From Balaenoptera acutorostrata (taxonomy: Eukaryota > Chordata > Mammalia > Artiodactyla > Balaenopteridae): a stretch of 64,000 nucleotides of DNA. A program made the translations under genes and the position numbers. Under the pieces are notes generated by a model that was not told the origin of the DNA, did no database searches, and saw only the letters and a list, made by a program, of their open reading frames with translations. The stretch is taken from contig NC_080077.1 in NCBI RefSeq assembly GCF_949987535.1, positions 38,520,561 through 38,584,560 of the forward strand. The letters run 5' to 3'. Position 1 is the first letter of the stretch, and the number at the start of each line of letters is the position of its first letter. Positions 12,201-24,023 of this stretch are shown in pieces.

Positions 12201-12767
12201 TAATAGTCACAATACTTCAATTTCACATATCCTTTCTCCCTAAAACCGAAAATATGTTTTCTCACTGTGGAGTTAGTGAAAGAATTTGTCGCAGATGGCA
12301 GTGTGTTGCTCTTGGAAAAAAAAAAAAGGTAGAAAGCAAATTATGGAAGTCAGGGTAACCATGATCAACTGAAGTCTGCTAAATTGTAGCTGAAATCCTA
12401 AATGCTGGAGCCAAAGCTTATCAACAGTGCCCTGGCAGCCCTAAGCCTATTGGGCTGAGAGTGAAAAGACTTTGAACCCTAAAAGGGTGGTACCGAATGC
12501 TTCATCTGAAGGCTTTTCCCTTTGGTCCTTTAAAATTACCAAGAGCTGTCTTCATTTTTGAATAATTTGCACTTCCAGGACTGAACATCTTTCTCTGATG
12601 ACACTAAATTTTTAAATAACAAAATCAAATAAAATCCCAGTTAGTTGTTTTTAGGTATAACCTAAGGTTATGACCTTTAAGGATGTTCCTACAGGACAGC
12701 AGGGAGATAGTCTCCTCCTTTCCCTCCTTAGGAAAACAGAGAAAAGTACCAGAATTATTTAAAAAAA
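9245..12767. other. Intronic sequence, mostly unique
   Basis: No coding exon or RNA gene was recognised. A MIR relic lies at 10010-10215. The part 10360-11600 is less AT-rich than its surroundings but shows no sustained open frame and no repeat family I could name. Confidence 0.5.
10010..10215 (-). mobile_element. MIR SINE, minus orientation
   Basis: The order of blocks is the reverse complement of MIR: 'gagcctacttgtgccaggcac', then 'gaagaagaaaccaaggcttaaag', then 'tctgacttgggtaacagtgg' and 'gagtcagatccttatc'. It is strongly diverged. Confidence 0.7.
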
Positions 12768-12781
12768 AAAAAACCCACAAG

Positions 12782-13482
12782 AAAAACTGTATGATATCAC
12801 TTATACATGGAACCTAAAAACAATACAACAAACTTGTGAATATAACAAAAAAGAAGCAGACTCACAGAGAACAGACTAGTGGTTACCAGCAGGGAGAGTG
12901 AAGGGAGGAGAGGCAATATAGGGGTAGGGGATTAAGAGGTACAAACTATTAGGTATATTTTAAAATAAGCTATAAGAGAACCTAGTGGTAAGACGGGAAT
13001 AAAGACACAGACCTACTAGAGAATGGACTTGAGGATATGGGGAGGGGGAAGGGTAAGCTGTGACAAAGTGAGAGAGTGGCATGGACATATATACACTACC
13101 AAACGTAAAATAGATAGCTAGCGGGAAGCAGCCTCATAGCACAGGGAGATCAGCTCGGTGCTTTGTGATCACCTAGAGGGGTGGGATTGGGAGGGTGGGA
13201 GGGAGGGAGATGCAAGAGGGAAGAGATATGGGAACATATGTATATGTATAACTGATTCACTTTGTTATAAAGCAGAAACTAACACACCATTGTAAAGCAA
13301 TTATACTCCAATAAAGATGTTAAAAAAAAAAAAAGCTACAAGGATATATTGTATAATATGGGGAATATAGCCAATATTTTATAATAGCTATAAATGGAGT
13401 ATAACCTGTAAAATTGTGAATCACTATATTGTACACCTGTAGTTTACATAATATAGTACATTAACTAAACTTCAAAAATTTT
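12782..13482 (+). mobile_element. Older L1 3' end, split by a younger L1 insertion
   Basis: The outer element begins 'tgtatgatatcacttatacatgg' and ends 'tgtacacctgtagtttacataatatagtacattaac', both typical of an L1 3' UTR of intermediate age. An exact 14-bp direct repeat, aaaaaacccacaag, flanks it at 12768-12781 and 13483-13496. The element is 5'-truncated, retaining only the 3' UTR. Confidence 0.85.
12977..13332 (+). mobile_element. Younger L1 3' end nested in the older one
   Basis: This is a 3' UTR of the same type as the one at 8899-9232, ending in 'actccaataaagatgtt' plus poly(A). Flanking repeats aagctataag (12967-12976) and aagctacaag (13333-13342) differ at one position. The outer L1 text resumes directly after the second copy, which confirms the nesting. 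Confidence 0.85.
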
Positions 13483-13689
13483 AAAAAACCCACAAGAGCC
13501 TTGCTTTTAGCTAATATGCCTGAATGAATATAAATGCAAATAAAATAACCAAATGATTGATCAATTTACAGATTTTTCAAAAAATCGATTTTCCTGAAAT
13601 ACATTGCAGAAAAACAAAGCAAACAAACAAAAAACCTCTTGTAAGCCCCTCACCCACCCCAAAAGAAGATGTCGTAAATCTTTATATTT

Positions 13690-13840
13690 CAGATTTACCT
13701 GGAGGACTTGTTTCAAAGCTGAAGGCTGTCCCCCCACAACCCATTCACAATGACTAACTCAGCAGGAGGGGGCTTAGAGATAATTTTCACTGCTAACAGT
13801 TGCCAGGGGATGCTCTGAGAATCACTGCTTTAAGGAGTCT
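13690..13840 (+). mobile_element. MER5-like hAT-Charlie DNA transposon relic
   Basis: The block order 'gatttacctggaggacttgtt', 'actcagcaggaggggg', 'gttgccaggggatgctctgagaatcactgcttt' fits the small non-autonomous MER5 family of hAT-Charlie elements. It has no coding capacity and the ends are diverged. Confidence 0.65.
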
Positions 13841-15019
13841 TTTAAGTCCTTTATCTGAGGGATGATCATTCTGCCCAGCAACTTTAAAAGTTAGGAAAAT
13901 CTTTGTTAGAAAAACACTTACATACGATTCATCATTTGTTAGCAGGATGCCTGAGAGTGCGCCACTTAAAAAAAAAAAGCTCAGTCTTTCATGGTCTACA
14001 CATACTCACAGCCTTAGAAGAATTCAGAGGACAAGTTAATTGAAAAGATTGGTTTATTCTGTGAAAGTCCTCTTAATTAATTTTGGAACAGAGTAAGGAT
14101 ATAAGTACATCCATTTATAAATACATACATAGATAAATACCAAAAACAATGCTGGAATTGGAATGAATTAAAAGGATAAAAAAAAATCTCTGAATAAAAT
14201 GAACTTACAAAGACGGGAAAAAAAGGTTTACTACTAAATCATCTTACTTAGAAAGGAGCTTAAATTTTTCCTTAATTAAAAAAATTGTGTTCTCTCACTT
14301 ATTTGCAGTCAACTTCCACACAAAAAACTTAATATCTTCTTGCTTTACCGAGAAATTAAGAAAGATACAGACATATATCTTCGAAGGCCAAAAGAGAAAG
14401 CAATACAAGTAACTCTGAAACAAGAGGAACATCGTTGGCTAGGGAATACCTGCTCTGAACTTACTTTGGTATCGTGGTTATAATGGACCCACTAAATGAT
14501 GATGATGATTAATGAAAAGCCTTTAGAGAAAAAAGGGGGAGCAAAAAATAGGAAGAACTAAAGCTTTATTGTTTTTATGGTGATAACTTGGCAGACTATC
14601 TCTTCCCAAAAGTGTGTATTTTGACTTGACTTCCATTTCCTGGTATATGAGATTGAATTAAAATAAAAGTTCATATTCACTATACATCACAACAGCGATA
14701 TATAAAAAAGAGGCTAGTTAGATGAAAATCTAAGTATAATAACAGAAAGGTCAAGGTTTCCATGACTGTTTATTATTAAAAAGACAAAATAAAAGCAGCA
14801 GGGGGACTTGAATGCTTTCATATGCTTAATAATTAAATCGTTACCAATATCACATAAATAAAACTTTGCACTGAGAAAAATAATCTAGTAAAGGTGGTTT
14901 TCTTCAAAACTTTTTAAAAACTGAAAGATTATTAACTAACATAAGTGAAATGAAATAATTTATAATTTTTCTACTTCCAAAATAATTCAGAACCCAGCAA
15001 TCCTAATCTGATTTCACTT
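13841..15019. other. Intronic sequence without a recognised gene
   Basis: AT-rich unique sequence. Short A-rich runs are the only visible features, and no repeat family or exon was recognised. Confidence 0.5.
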
Positions 15020-15033
15020 ATTTAAAAAAGCTG

Positions 15034-15400
15034 GGCTTCCCTGGTGGCACAGTGGTTAAGAATCCGCCTGCCAAGGCAGGGCACACGGGTTCCATCCCTA
15101 GTCCAGGAGGATCCCACATGTCACGGAGCAACTAAGCCCGTGTGCCACAACTACTGAGCCTGTGCTCTAGAGCCTGTGAGCCACAACTACTAAGCCCACG
15201 CACCACAACTACTGAGGCCGGCGCACCTAGAGCCTGTGCTCTGCAACAAGAGAAGCCACTGCAATGAGAAGCCCGCGCACTGCAACGAAGAGTAGCCCCC
15301 GCTCGCCACAACTAGAGAAAGCCCACGTGCAGCAACAAAGACCCAAGGCAGCCAAAAGTAAATAAATAAATAAACAAATAAATAAATAAAAATAATAATA
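15034..15400 (+). mobile_element. CHR-type tRNA-derived SINE, older longer form
   Basis: The tRNA-like head (ggcttccctggtggcacagtgg) carries a Pol III A-box-like region and a degraded B box (gggttccatccc). It is followed by repeated 'cacaactactgag' blocks and an AATA-rich tail. Flanking repeats atttaaaaaagctg (15020-15033) and atttaaaaagctg (15401-15413) differ by one A and mark the insertion. The body is of the longer type with several 'acaactac' repeats, unlike the four GC-rich copies elsewhere in the window. Confidence 0.92.
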
Positions 15401-15413
15401 ATTTAAAAAGCTG

Positions 15414-17453
15414 CTGGCCCATAAAGACAGACAGTTTTTGAGAAAAGATGCATAGCCATTGATGAAAGAAGAAAAATGTATTATATGTAACATGTATAAG
15501 AGCTCACTCATCTATCCTGATTCCTCTGAGAACAATCTCCATATCTTTCTTCTTTATTTACTATGGTTTTGTCCAGATATCAGAACTATAAATATACAGA
15601 TGTAAATATGTGAATTTGTAGCCAATTTAGTATCACTATAATTATTTCCCAAATTCTCGAATATATTTGATGGATATCATCCTTATATTCCTACATACCT
15701 CTACAAAAGAGCTTATAAGATGTGCTTTTTAAAAATTATTCCTCCCCATGTAAGGATATAATAACCAAACCCTTATAACTTTCTAATTATTAACAATAGG
15801 CTACAAGAGCAATAAAAATAAATTGTGAAATGAAATATTTTAGTGGGATATAAAGAAAGAGCAGCATATAAAGAATAGACAATTCACAGAATAGAGGTAT
15901 ACAGGGTAAAGGGTGTATGAGATTTATAACATCATCTATGCTTAAGTCTTTTATATTTTTAATAGACCTTGCAGCCCTACAAATTTAATATGAGTGGAGA
16001 AGTTGAAAATGTTCAGATAGTACAATAAAGTGGCTGAAGTGCAGGAAACAATTCTGTGAGTAAAAGAGGAAAGAAGAAATTACTTGCGACACTGAAATAC
16101 TGAAGAAAATAATGTCGTTAAGTAGTCCTTAAATTGCAGGTTGAATACCAAACCAAAACAATACATGGAACTTAAAATAGTTCTTTCTCTATTCATTAGC
16201 AGCATTTTCAGGTTCTCACTCTAGGAAATTGTTTGCTGGTTTACCTGGAATTTGATTATGCAGAGAAACATAATTTTCTTAATAGGCATGACATTATAAA
16301 TCATACTAGCATAGCCTCCTATTGTATCATTCCAAACATTTGTGCTTTGTACTTTATAAGCCTTTTTTTCTACCTACTCTTGGTGGATAGAGTAAGCCTT
16401 AAAACCCCGATTTTATAGATTAAAAAACTCAAATAAATTAATTGCTCCCATGTAACCCACATGTAAGTGTGCATGAATCAATAAAATTCTAAAAGGGAGA
16501 ATAAAAAAAATGTATAGTCATAGTTGGGGCTGCTGATAGGATCTAACAAGGGGGCACAGAAAGTCAAGTATTTCTAAGAAACGGGGCCCCAGTCCTCATC
16601 AGGGTGCTGTTTCTTTCCTAACTACAGAGCCAGCAAGATGTTTCAAATCTATAACCTCAGGAATTCCATGAAAGCTGCATTGTGTACCAGCTAATAGCTG
16701 AATTTGTCTACACTACAACAACACTACAGACCAATAAAGATCTGTTCAGGGAAAAGTGGGAACACTCATAGAGCCAAACAAATAGAGTTTGTGAACCTGT
16801 CTCTTAATGAATTTTTTGTAGACTTCAAGGAATCTGACATTTAAAAGCTAGATATTCTTTACTGTTGCCCTTTCAGCTCTGAAATAAGAAGTAATCAGTC
16901 TGATATTCAGCAGCATGTGAACAGAAACATAGCATGCAGAAACATGGCAAAGCAGAAGGCAGAAGGCAGAATTTGGTCAGACATCATTTGTGGTTCAAGG
17001 TTTCAGTGACATGTTAGTTTGTAGGAATTGGTAATTAACAGCAGGCTACACTTGTGACTTTAGTATTTCATCAGTAGTTCACCTGTGTGTGTTCTGTGTC
17101 ATAACCTGTATATGATTCACTGTTGTGTGCCTTTTCATTCCTTGGAGAGGCCATGCAACTTAGAAGAAAAGGTAAAAATTCTGAAGATGCACAAACCTAT
17201 GACCAATCCAAAGCTTCTACCTAATGGCAATATGATGTTCTGGAAACGTTACATAATTTCCCCAAGCATCAGTTGTCCTGTATAAAACTTAAATTCTAGT
17301 TTGAGTGACTATGCTGAAGACATATGAAAATTTATGTATATATGAAAGTTTCCATTACAGTGAATACTATCACATATTAGGCATCCTGGTATTGTTACTG
17401 TCATCATTATTTCTGGTTCAATCATTATCTAGTAAAACTTGTGCAGTATTTGG
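15414..17453. other. Intronic sequence without a recognised gene
   Basis: AT-rich unique sequence. Short open frames (for example 16233-16418 and 17085-17285) have no recognisable domain and no splice-site support. Confidence 0.5.
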
Positions 17454-17545
17454 AAGAGGGGGAGGGGGAAAAGGAGGAGGGGGAGGAGGAGGAGGGGGAG
17501 GAGGAGGGGGGTAGGAGAGAAGGAGAGAAAGAGAAGGGAGAGAGG
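17454..17545 (+). repeat. (GGA)n / polypurine simple repeat
   Basis: An almost uninterrupted G/A tract with GGA and GGGGGA units, passing into 'gagagaaggagagaaagag'. The open frame over it, with its glycine run, is an artefact of the repeat. Confidence 0.95.
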
Positions 17546-20394
17546 CTATCCTAGTGCTGGTGTGACTGATCTAGTACAAAGTAAAACATGAAGGATTTTG
17601 CCTAACTAGAGACTACTCCTTTTATGCATGTGTGCAAAGGTACACCTAGAAGCCTAAAAAAGGTCCTAGATTTTAGTTCAAAACTTTTTTCCTAAACAAT
17701 TCTTATTTTCCTTATTTTATTAATTGCTTCTAATATTTGTGGGAAAAGTAAAAATTAATTTAAAATTACTTCACTGCTCTATAATTTATTCACAGATCAG
17801 AAAATATGAAAAAAATGGTATTTTAATGTGGTTAAAATACAATTCTCATACAATTTTAAGTTATATAATCTTGCATCACTCAATAAAATTTTTGCAAGTT
17901 TCATGAGAATATCTGAACTCTTAAACATTCCTACAAACCGAATTATGATATAAATAATTTCTGCTTAGGCATTTATTTGTATACACCTAGCTGCATAAAA
18001 TGGTAAAATGAGGAAAACGTTGGAAACAATAATATAAAATATTCTCAAGAACTATCGAATAAAATAAGGTCATCAAATACATTTTAAAAGGAAAGATAAC
18101 TAAAGATATTTTTGTACAGCAACTCTGTGTCATTGTTTCTTGCTTTATAAAACTCAAATTTATATTTTTATTCTGTATATAAAACTAACACTAAAAAGTT
18201 GAGTTTATTATGCTCTGATATACAAGCTGAGGTGAAGATTGAGTGGATGCTTAGTCATGAAGAAATCTGAATCCAAGGTGATCAGTGTGAAAGAAAAGAA
18301 ATTTGGGGGGAATGATGATACATTACCTAAATAATACTGAAAAGCTAAAATTTTTAAAAATTTGTAAAAAATAATTATGCTATTCTTTGCATATTAACAG
18401 TGATGTTACATATTGAAAATGAGGTCGAGTTATACAATAGTGGATAGTCTTTTTACCATAACAAGGCAGGGGGCAATGGTACAGGGGAGAAGTCATCACC
18501 AGTTAAATGATGGATGTCCCCTGAGGTCCTGTTTATTTTTACTATTTTATTAATAACTGTGAGAGTGAGTTCAAACTGGAAAATTGCCTCTGGTGGAAAA
18601 AGAATAAAATTCTTGAAGCCTTTTCCAAGTTCCATACATAGTTTTTAGTTCAGAAAAACCTTAATTATATTATGCTTTGGGAATAGGTTTTTAGATCAGA
18701 TATCTAAAAGCAAGTATGCAACCTGTTGTATTGAAATTCATTCACTTTCAACCCCAATGCATCAATAGTAGCGGGGGCATGGAAGACATTACAAATGATA
18801 ACAATCTCTCCTTGAATAAAACTGTATTGGCTTCCTAAAATTGACTGATACATTTTTTAACCGCTTCTTATCAGTGTGTCTCATTCCCACAGCAGCCAGT
18901 GTGAGCCCTTACTCTGTACTGATGCACAGGAGTGATACGAAAATGTATACCCACGTCATTGTTCTAGACTGACCTAAAGGTATGGGGCTGAGTTTATCTT
19001 AATTTTACTAAGTTGTCAGGTAAATATCACCATGCTAGAAACCCCTCAAAATGTCCACATACTTTCCCATAACTTTGATTGAACATCCTGCATTAACATC
19101 ATACTAATGAAATAATAAAAGTGATAAGAAGAACAAGAAAAAGAGAACGAGAAGAAAGAAGAAACAAAGGTTTTAGAAGAAGATGGAATAGCAACTCTGC
19201 CAAATTAAAATTTTGCCTCATTATAAATTTTTAGACCCAAACACTCAACGTGTAACTTTACATGTAAATTTAAGTATTTAAGCCCTTCATCGAACACTAA
19301 CATTTCAAAACAATGACAAGAGAATTAAAATTTTACTGGACTGTGAAATAAAATTGTTTAGAAAACAGCAGCTTTACTTCCAAGGGGTATCTCCTCCACA
19401 CATATACCAAGTTTTCACTCCATGATACCCCCATAAAATAAATTCTAGACTAAATGAGTTTTATACATGCAATAAAACATTTCTTTTACAAAATTCCTTA
19501 AACATACATGGTACCTTTAAGAGGAAAAAGAAAAAAAGGAAAGAAAGAAATTGACTCCACTGCATTTCAGAAAATGACAGGTCTAGGCAGACAGAGGTTT
19601 AACGGTGGAGTTTAGATAACATGCTCTTGTGCATGGAGTTCCCAGATGAGTCAATGTTTCCAAAAACCACTGACAAGATGTCTACAAATACAGCACAGAG
19701 ATGACCAGGAAAATGACAACTATTCCATTAAGGAGACAGCTGGGCGATCAAAAAGCATCCTGCAGCTAAAACTGTTTACAAGGCAGCTGAAGGGTCAACT
19801 TCAGACTATTTTGTGATACTGTCACAAAGAAAGATTTATTTTGAAATAAATGGTATAGAGAATATTACACAAAAGCGGTTTTGTAATAATTACTACTCTT
19901 AGAGACGATTTCTTCATTTAGTTTCAATTTGGTTGACATGATAAAAGGACAATTATTAATGAATTTCAGAATTAAATAAATTGAAGTTGAAATCCTTTGT
20001 TCAGTCACACCATTTTTTTTTCCTTTTTAAAGGATTGTTTGCAATTGTTACTTGACACACCAACTAACATAAGAAAACCCAAAGCAAGAAAGTCGTAAAG
20101 CTACCTTATCAATTTGCCACAATTATTACCATAAAATTTAGCAAATACCCTGGAGGTGGTACCCATGTTACGTCAAGACCGTGCCTCCTCTTATTACTGT
20201 GGAATAAAGGAGGAGGGCAAAAGCAGGAGTTAGATGCCACTGATCTTAGCTGTTTTCTTGATTCAGAGGTAATAATGCATGGAGTGAGAAAGAAAAGGGA
20301 ATAAGAAAAGAGACCAACCCAGGAATAAAGAAGAGATTTCAAAAAGAAATAAATCAATATTACTGGAACTCCAAGACAATAACGTAAAACAAAG
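17546..20394. other. Intronic sequence; one stretch of less AT-rich unique sequence
   Basis: Mostly AT-rich unique sequence with a purine-rich run at 19121-19172. The part 19560-19830 has more even composition, no visible repeat family and no low-complexity sequence, so it is a candidate conserved noncoding block. Conservation cannot be tested from this window. Confidence 0.45.
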
Positions 20395-22340
20395 GCTCTA
20401 GAAAATAGATGTTCTGTCAAAATTTATATTACCAAAATCATGCAAGAAGTGGAAAACTTGAAAAGACCAATTACTGTAGAATAGATTGGAAAGATGATTA
20501 AACAGCTACCATTCATGAAAGTACTAGGACTAGATGATTTCATAGATGAGTTCTAGGAAACATAAATAGCTCCAATCCTACTTGAACTATTACAGATCAC
20601 AGAAGGGAATCTCCCTGATTTATTTTTTGAAGTTTGCATAACTTGCAAAATATTACAAGTGAAAAGCTATGAATCAATCTCATTTTTGAATCAAGATGTA
20701 ACAAATGGAAATAAAAATACTAGAATTAGAATTTAATAATTGAAGCAAAGAATAATATATTACAAACACATATGGTATAGCCTAGTAAAGGAAGGTTGGG
20801 TTAATATTAGAACATTTATCAACCCAGTTGAATGTATCCAAAATTTTAAGAAGAAGCAATATTACCATATTAATATAGGTTCAAAAACATTTAATAAAAT
20901 GCATTACCATTCTTGATAATTGAAGGAAACTATTTAAATATGGTAAAGACTATTTAATAAATTCCAATAGCAATTACACAATAAATAGCAAAATACTAAA
21001 ATCTTTACATTTAAATTCAGCAACTTGACTGAGATTCCTGCAGTTGCCAGTTATATTTAACTGTCTTAGAGAGTCTTATGAATACAATAAGGATATAAAA
21101 TAAATACTATTAACATTAGACATAAATGAAAAAAGTTAATTTTTTTAAAGATATCACCCAAAAAACTCAAGAGATGCTAGGAAACCTTTATTAATAAGAT
21201 AATTTGAAAATGGTAAATATGCCAAAGCAACATATTTTCTCCATGTTAATAATAAGCACTTAGAAAGGGGAAAATATTCCATTCACAATTGTTATAAAAC
21301 CTACAATAGTATATAGAAATAAACTTAACAAGAAAAGTATAAAATCTACATGAAAAAAGCCTACAAAGTCTTATTGAAAATCAAAATAATACAAGAGAAA
21401 TGAAATGGCATACCAACTTGTTGGATGGGGAACCTAAAACTCATAAAGTATCTCTTTCATAAAATTAATTAAAAAAAAAAGTAATTTCAATTATAGTTCT
21501 AATAGGTTTAATATTTTGAATTGAATATAATAATTTTAAAATTAACATTAAAGAATAGATATTGGAGGATAGCAAAAGAAAATATGAACAGATGGAAGAC
21601 TTGTTTTACCATCTGTTAGAACACATTATAAACCCATTGTAGTCACTAATTGGGTAGTGACAGAGTACACAAATGAATCAGTGGACTAGAATAGAGAGCT
21701 GAGAAAAAAAAATCCAGCATATATGATAATTTAATGTAAACAAATAAGATATTTCAATTATTTGGGGAAATAAATGGTGGCACAAACTGTTACCCATTGG
21801 AAGAAAATAGTGTTGGTGCCCCATTTGATATTAAATACTACAATATGTTCCAGATGAATTAAGAGTTTATTATAAAAATTAACAATAAATATCTTAGAAG
21901 AAAATATAGGAGATTAAATGTGTAGCTGAGAGTGGGTATATCTTTATTACCAAGACAGGAGACTCAGAATCTATAAATATTTTACTAGATAAGAATTTTA
22001 AAAAATTATTTTCGCCAAAGAGACCAATATAAAAACACATAGCATATGAGAGATTTGAGGAAATTTTCAATACACATTGAAGAATGATGGGTTAATTTCT
22101 ATAATATTAAAACAACTTAATGTCTCTAAATACAAACTAAAAAGGACAAGATAAACATCTCAAAAAGTGCACAAAGATTTGGACATTCTACACATTGTAA
22201 ATTGATTTAACATATTCAAAGAACGATGCAGCCTTATATAATTAAATAGAAAATGTTGATGGTAAGTAAAAGAAAAAAAATGTATAACATTATACTAGAT
22301 TTTAAAAAAATGTGTGGACATTAAAATATAGGAAAATAGA
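20395..22340 (+). mobile_element. Ancient L1 (L1M-type) ORF2 remnant
   Basis: Although there is no long open frame, short blocks keep L1 ORF2 order: 'ttaccaaaatcatgcaagaagtgg', 'aaaagaccaattact', 'ctaggactagatgatttcatagatgagttctagg' (the SPGxDGFxxEF region), 'aacaatttatcaaccc'-like text, and a later 'attggaggatagc' to 'agaccaatataaaaac' stretch. Heavy divergence and many stops point to an old mammalian L1. Both ends are approximate. Confidence 0.65.
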
Positions 22341-22832
22341 TTTTAAAAAATGATAACAGTGCAATTATCTCTGGTTATCAGCATTTTGAATATGTTTTGG
22401 TTTCATTTTTATACATTCTTAATTGCTTTTTTGTACCCAAATACCCTTGTCTTTAGTCTTCTCAAGGTTAGTAACTGGCATTACATTCCATCAGTTGCTA
22501 TTATTCAAGTGTAAAGGTAGAATAATTGTCAGCTTGGTAGAGAATTTACTAAATATTACTAAATATATAAAGTATAAATACATATGCATTTGACACTATT
22601 ACATTTTGATTGGGACCGTTTCAGAAGCAGCCTTCATGCCAGAGATCTGTCGTTATTTGAACCTTTATTGCTAGTGATTTCTTGACTGTTATACCTGCAA
22701 CACCTGGCAATGAGATCCCTGTAGAGGTGGTCACTGAAATTAAGATGATTCCTGATTCCTGGTTGTGTATGATTTTACATCAAAACCCCCAGGAACTACT
22801 GAATGGGAGTAATAAATTTCTTGTTCTATTAA

Positions 22833-22834
22833 AG

Positions 22835-22872
<38 letters not shown>

Positions 22873-22874
22873 GG
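22833..22874 (+). repeat. (TA)n(GA)n microsatellite
   Basis: Alternating TA passes directly into alternating GA. The junction is a typical compound microsatellite. Confidence 0.95.
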
Positions 22875-22914
22875 AGAACTTTCATATTGTAACATCTTTC
22901 TGTGACCTATTACT

Positions 22915-23045
22915 TACTGCCTATATACTGCCTGTCTTCCCCATAAGAGCTTGGATTTGGTCTTTTCAGTGTTGAATCCACAGTGTCTAAGAAGAGTGTC
23001 TGGCACAAAGTGCTAGTAAATATTTGTATAGTGAAAGAATGAAGA
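22915..23045 (+). mobile_element. L2 LINE 3'-end fragment
   Basis: The blocks 'ctgtcttccccataagagcttgg', 'agtgtctggcacaaagtgct' and 'agtaaatatttgtatagtgaaagaatgaa' follow the L2 3' terminal order (…AGTGCCTGGCACATAG…AATAAATATTTG…GAATGAA). Confidence 0.7.
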
Positions 23046-23247
23046 ATTACTTTTATTAGTTTTGTCAGAAAATAAATCTAGAAAGTTTTCTTGTCTGTTT
23101 GTTTTGGAAAACTTTGTCAGTTCACACACTTAGTCTTAAAATTATGTGCATCCAATGTTTAAGTTCATCAGGACCTCAAGATAAAACAACCTAATGCATA
23201 AGGAAAGCATTACTATTCCCAGGATTGGGATGAAGGAGAGCAGAATA

Positions 23248-24023
23248 TGACACCCCAAAATACGCCACTTTGGCATATTGATTATTTTGAATTAGTTATT
23301 CGAGAAAAAGCCGGTGCAAGAGGAACCCTCCTTTGTCCTCTTGAAAGCAGGAAATAAATCTCCCATGTGAAAGGTACCCCCTATACCAGGACAAAGAGAG
23401 ACATTCTTATCACCAGAGACAGGGAATTTACGGCCAAGAAGGCTGTATAAACAAACCTTGTTACTTCCTCACTAATTTACTACCCCAATGCAAAACTTCT
23501 TTGCCTTATCAATTCTTCACAAATGCACTGTTTCTTTCTCTAAAAGGCATAAAAACTGCCTGCTTTGGTCACTTCTTTGAGTCTCATATTTTTAATGGAT
23601 TCCTATAGGTAGAAAGTTAAATTTATCTTTCTCCTGTTAATCCATAATTTAATTATTATTATTATTTTTTTTTAATTAATTTATTTATTTTGGACTGTGT
23701 TGGGTCTTCGTTTCTGTGCGAGGGCTTTCTCTAGTTGCGGCAAGCGGGGGCCACTCCTCATTGCGGTGCGTGGGCCTCTCACTATCGGGGCCTCTCTAGT
23801 TGCGGAGCACAGGCTCCAGACGCGCAGGCTCAGCAATTGTGGCTCACGGGCCTAGTCGCTCCGCGGCATGTGGGATCTTCCCAGACCAGGGCTCGAACCC
23901 GTGTCCCCTGCATTGGCAGGCAGATTCTCAACCACTGCGCCACCAGGGAAGCCCCCGTAATTTAATTATTAAACCAGCCAAATAACCTAGAAGGGAGGAA
24001 GGGAAAAGTTTTCCTTCCCTACA
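23248..24023 (+). mobile_element. Solo LTR of an endogenous retrovirus, interrupted by a SINE
   Basis: The element begins TGACACCCCAAAATA and ends ctaCA. Between are a TATA-like box (ggcataaaaactgcc, about 23547), a downstream 'tcatatttttaatggattcc' region and a purine-rich U5-like end. A CHR SINE splits it at 23658-23957, flanked by its own 13-bp duplication. No retroviral genes adjoin. The family is probably ERV1-like, and the outer target-site duplication is not clear. Confidence 0.6.
23658..23957 (-). mobile_element. CHR-type SINE, minus strand, inside the LTR
   Basis: Read on the minus strand it has the head 'gcttccctggtggcgcagtgg', the B box 'gggttcgagccc', the GC-rich body with 'gaggcc..cgatagtgagaggcc', and an A/T-rich tail. 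The 13-bp repeat taatttaattatt occurs at 23645-23657 and 23958-23970, an exact duplication of the LTR target. Confidence 0.93.

Noticed and set aside
9245..12767. Scan for further NKAIN2 exons (short splice-flanked open frames)
   Set aside because: No segment encoding recognisable NKAIN2 membrane or C-terminal text was seen here or elsewhere in the window; by-eye scanning could miss a short untranslated exon.
14499..14512. Short (GAT)n run considered as a microsatellite
   Set aside because: Only about four units; too short to call.
15034..15110. tRNA-like head of the CHR SINE considered as a tRNA gene
   Set aside because: The A and B box-like regions are present, but the sequence belongs to a SINE with body, tail and target-site duplication, and cannot form a full cloverleaf.
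17305..17514. Open frame ending in a poly-glycine run
   Set aside because: The glycine run is the GGA repeat, and no gene structure surrounds it.
23735..23985. Open frames rich in Arg, Gly, Cys with 'GSSQTRARTRVPCIGRQ'-like text (also near 31910-32226, 40292-40625, 46555-46919, 56027-56336)
   Set aside because: These are frames through CHR SINEs. The same peptide appears at every SINE copy, so they are not genes.
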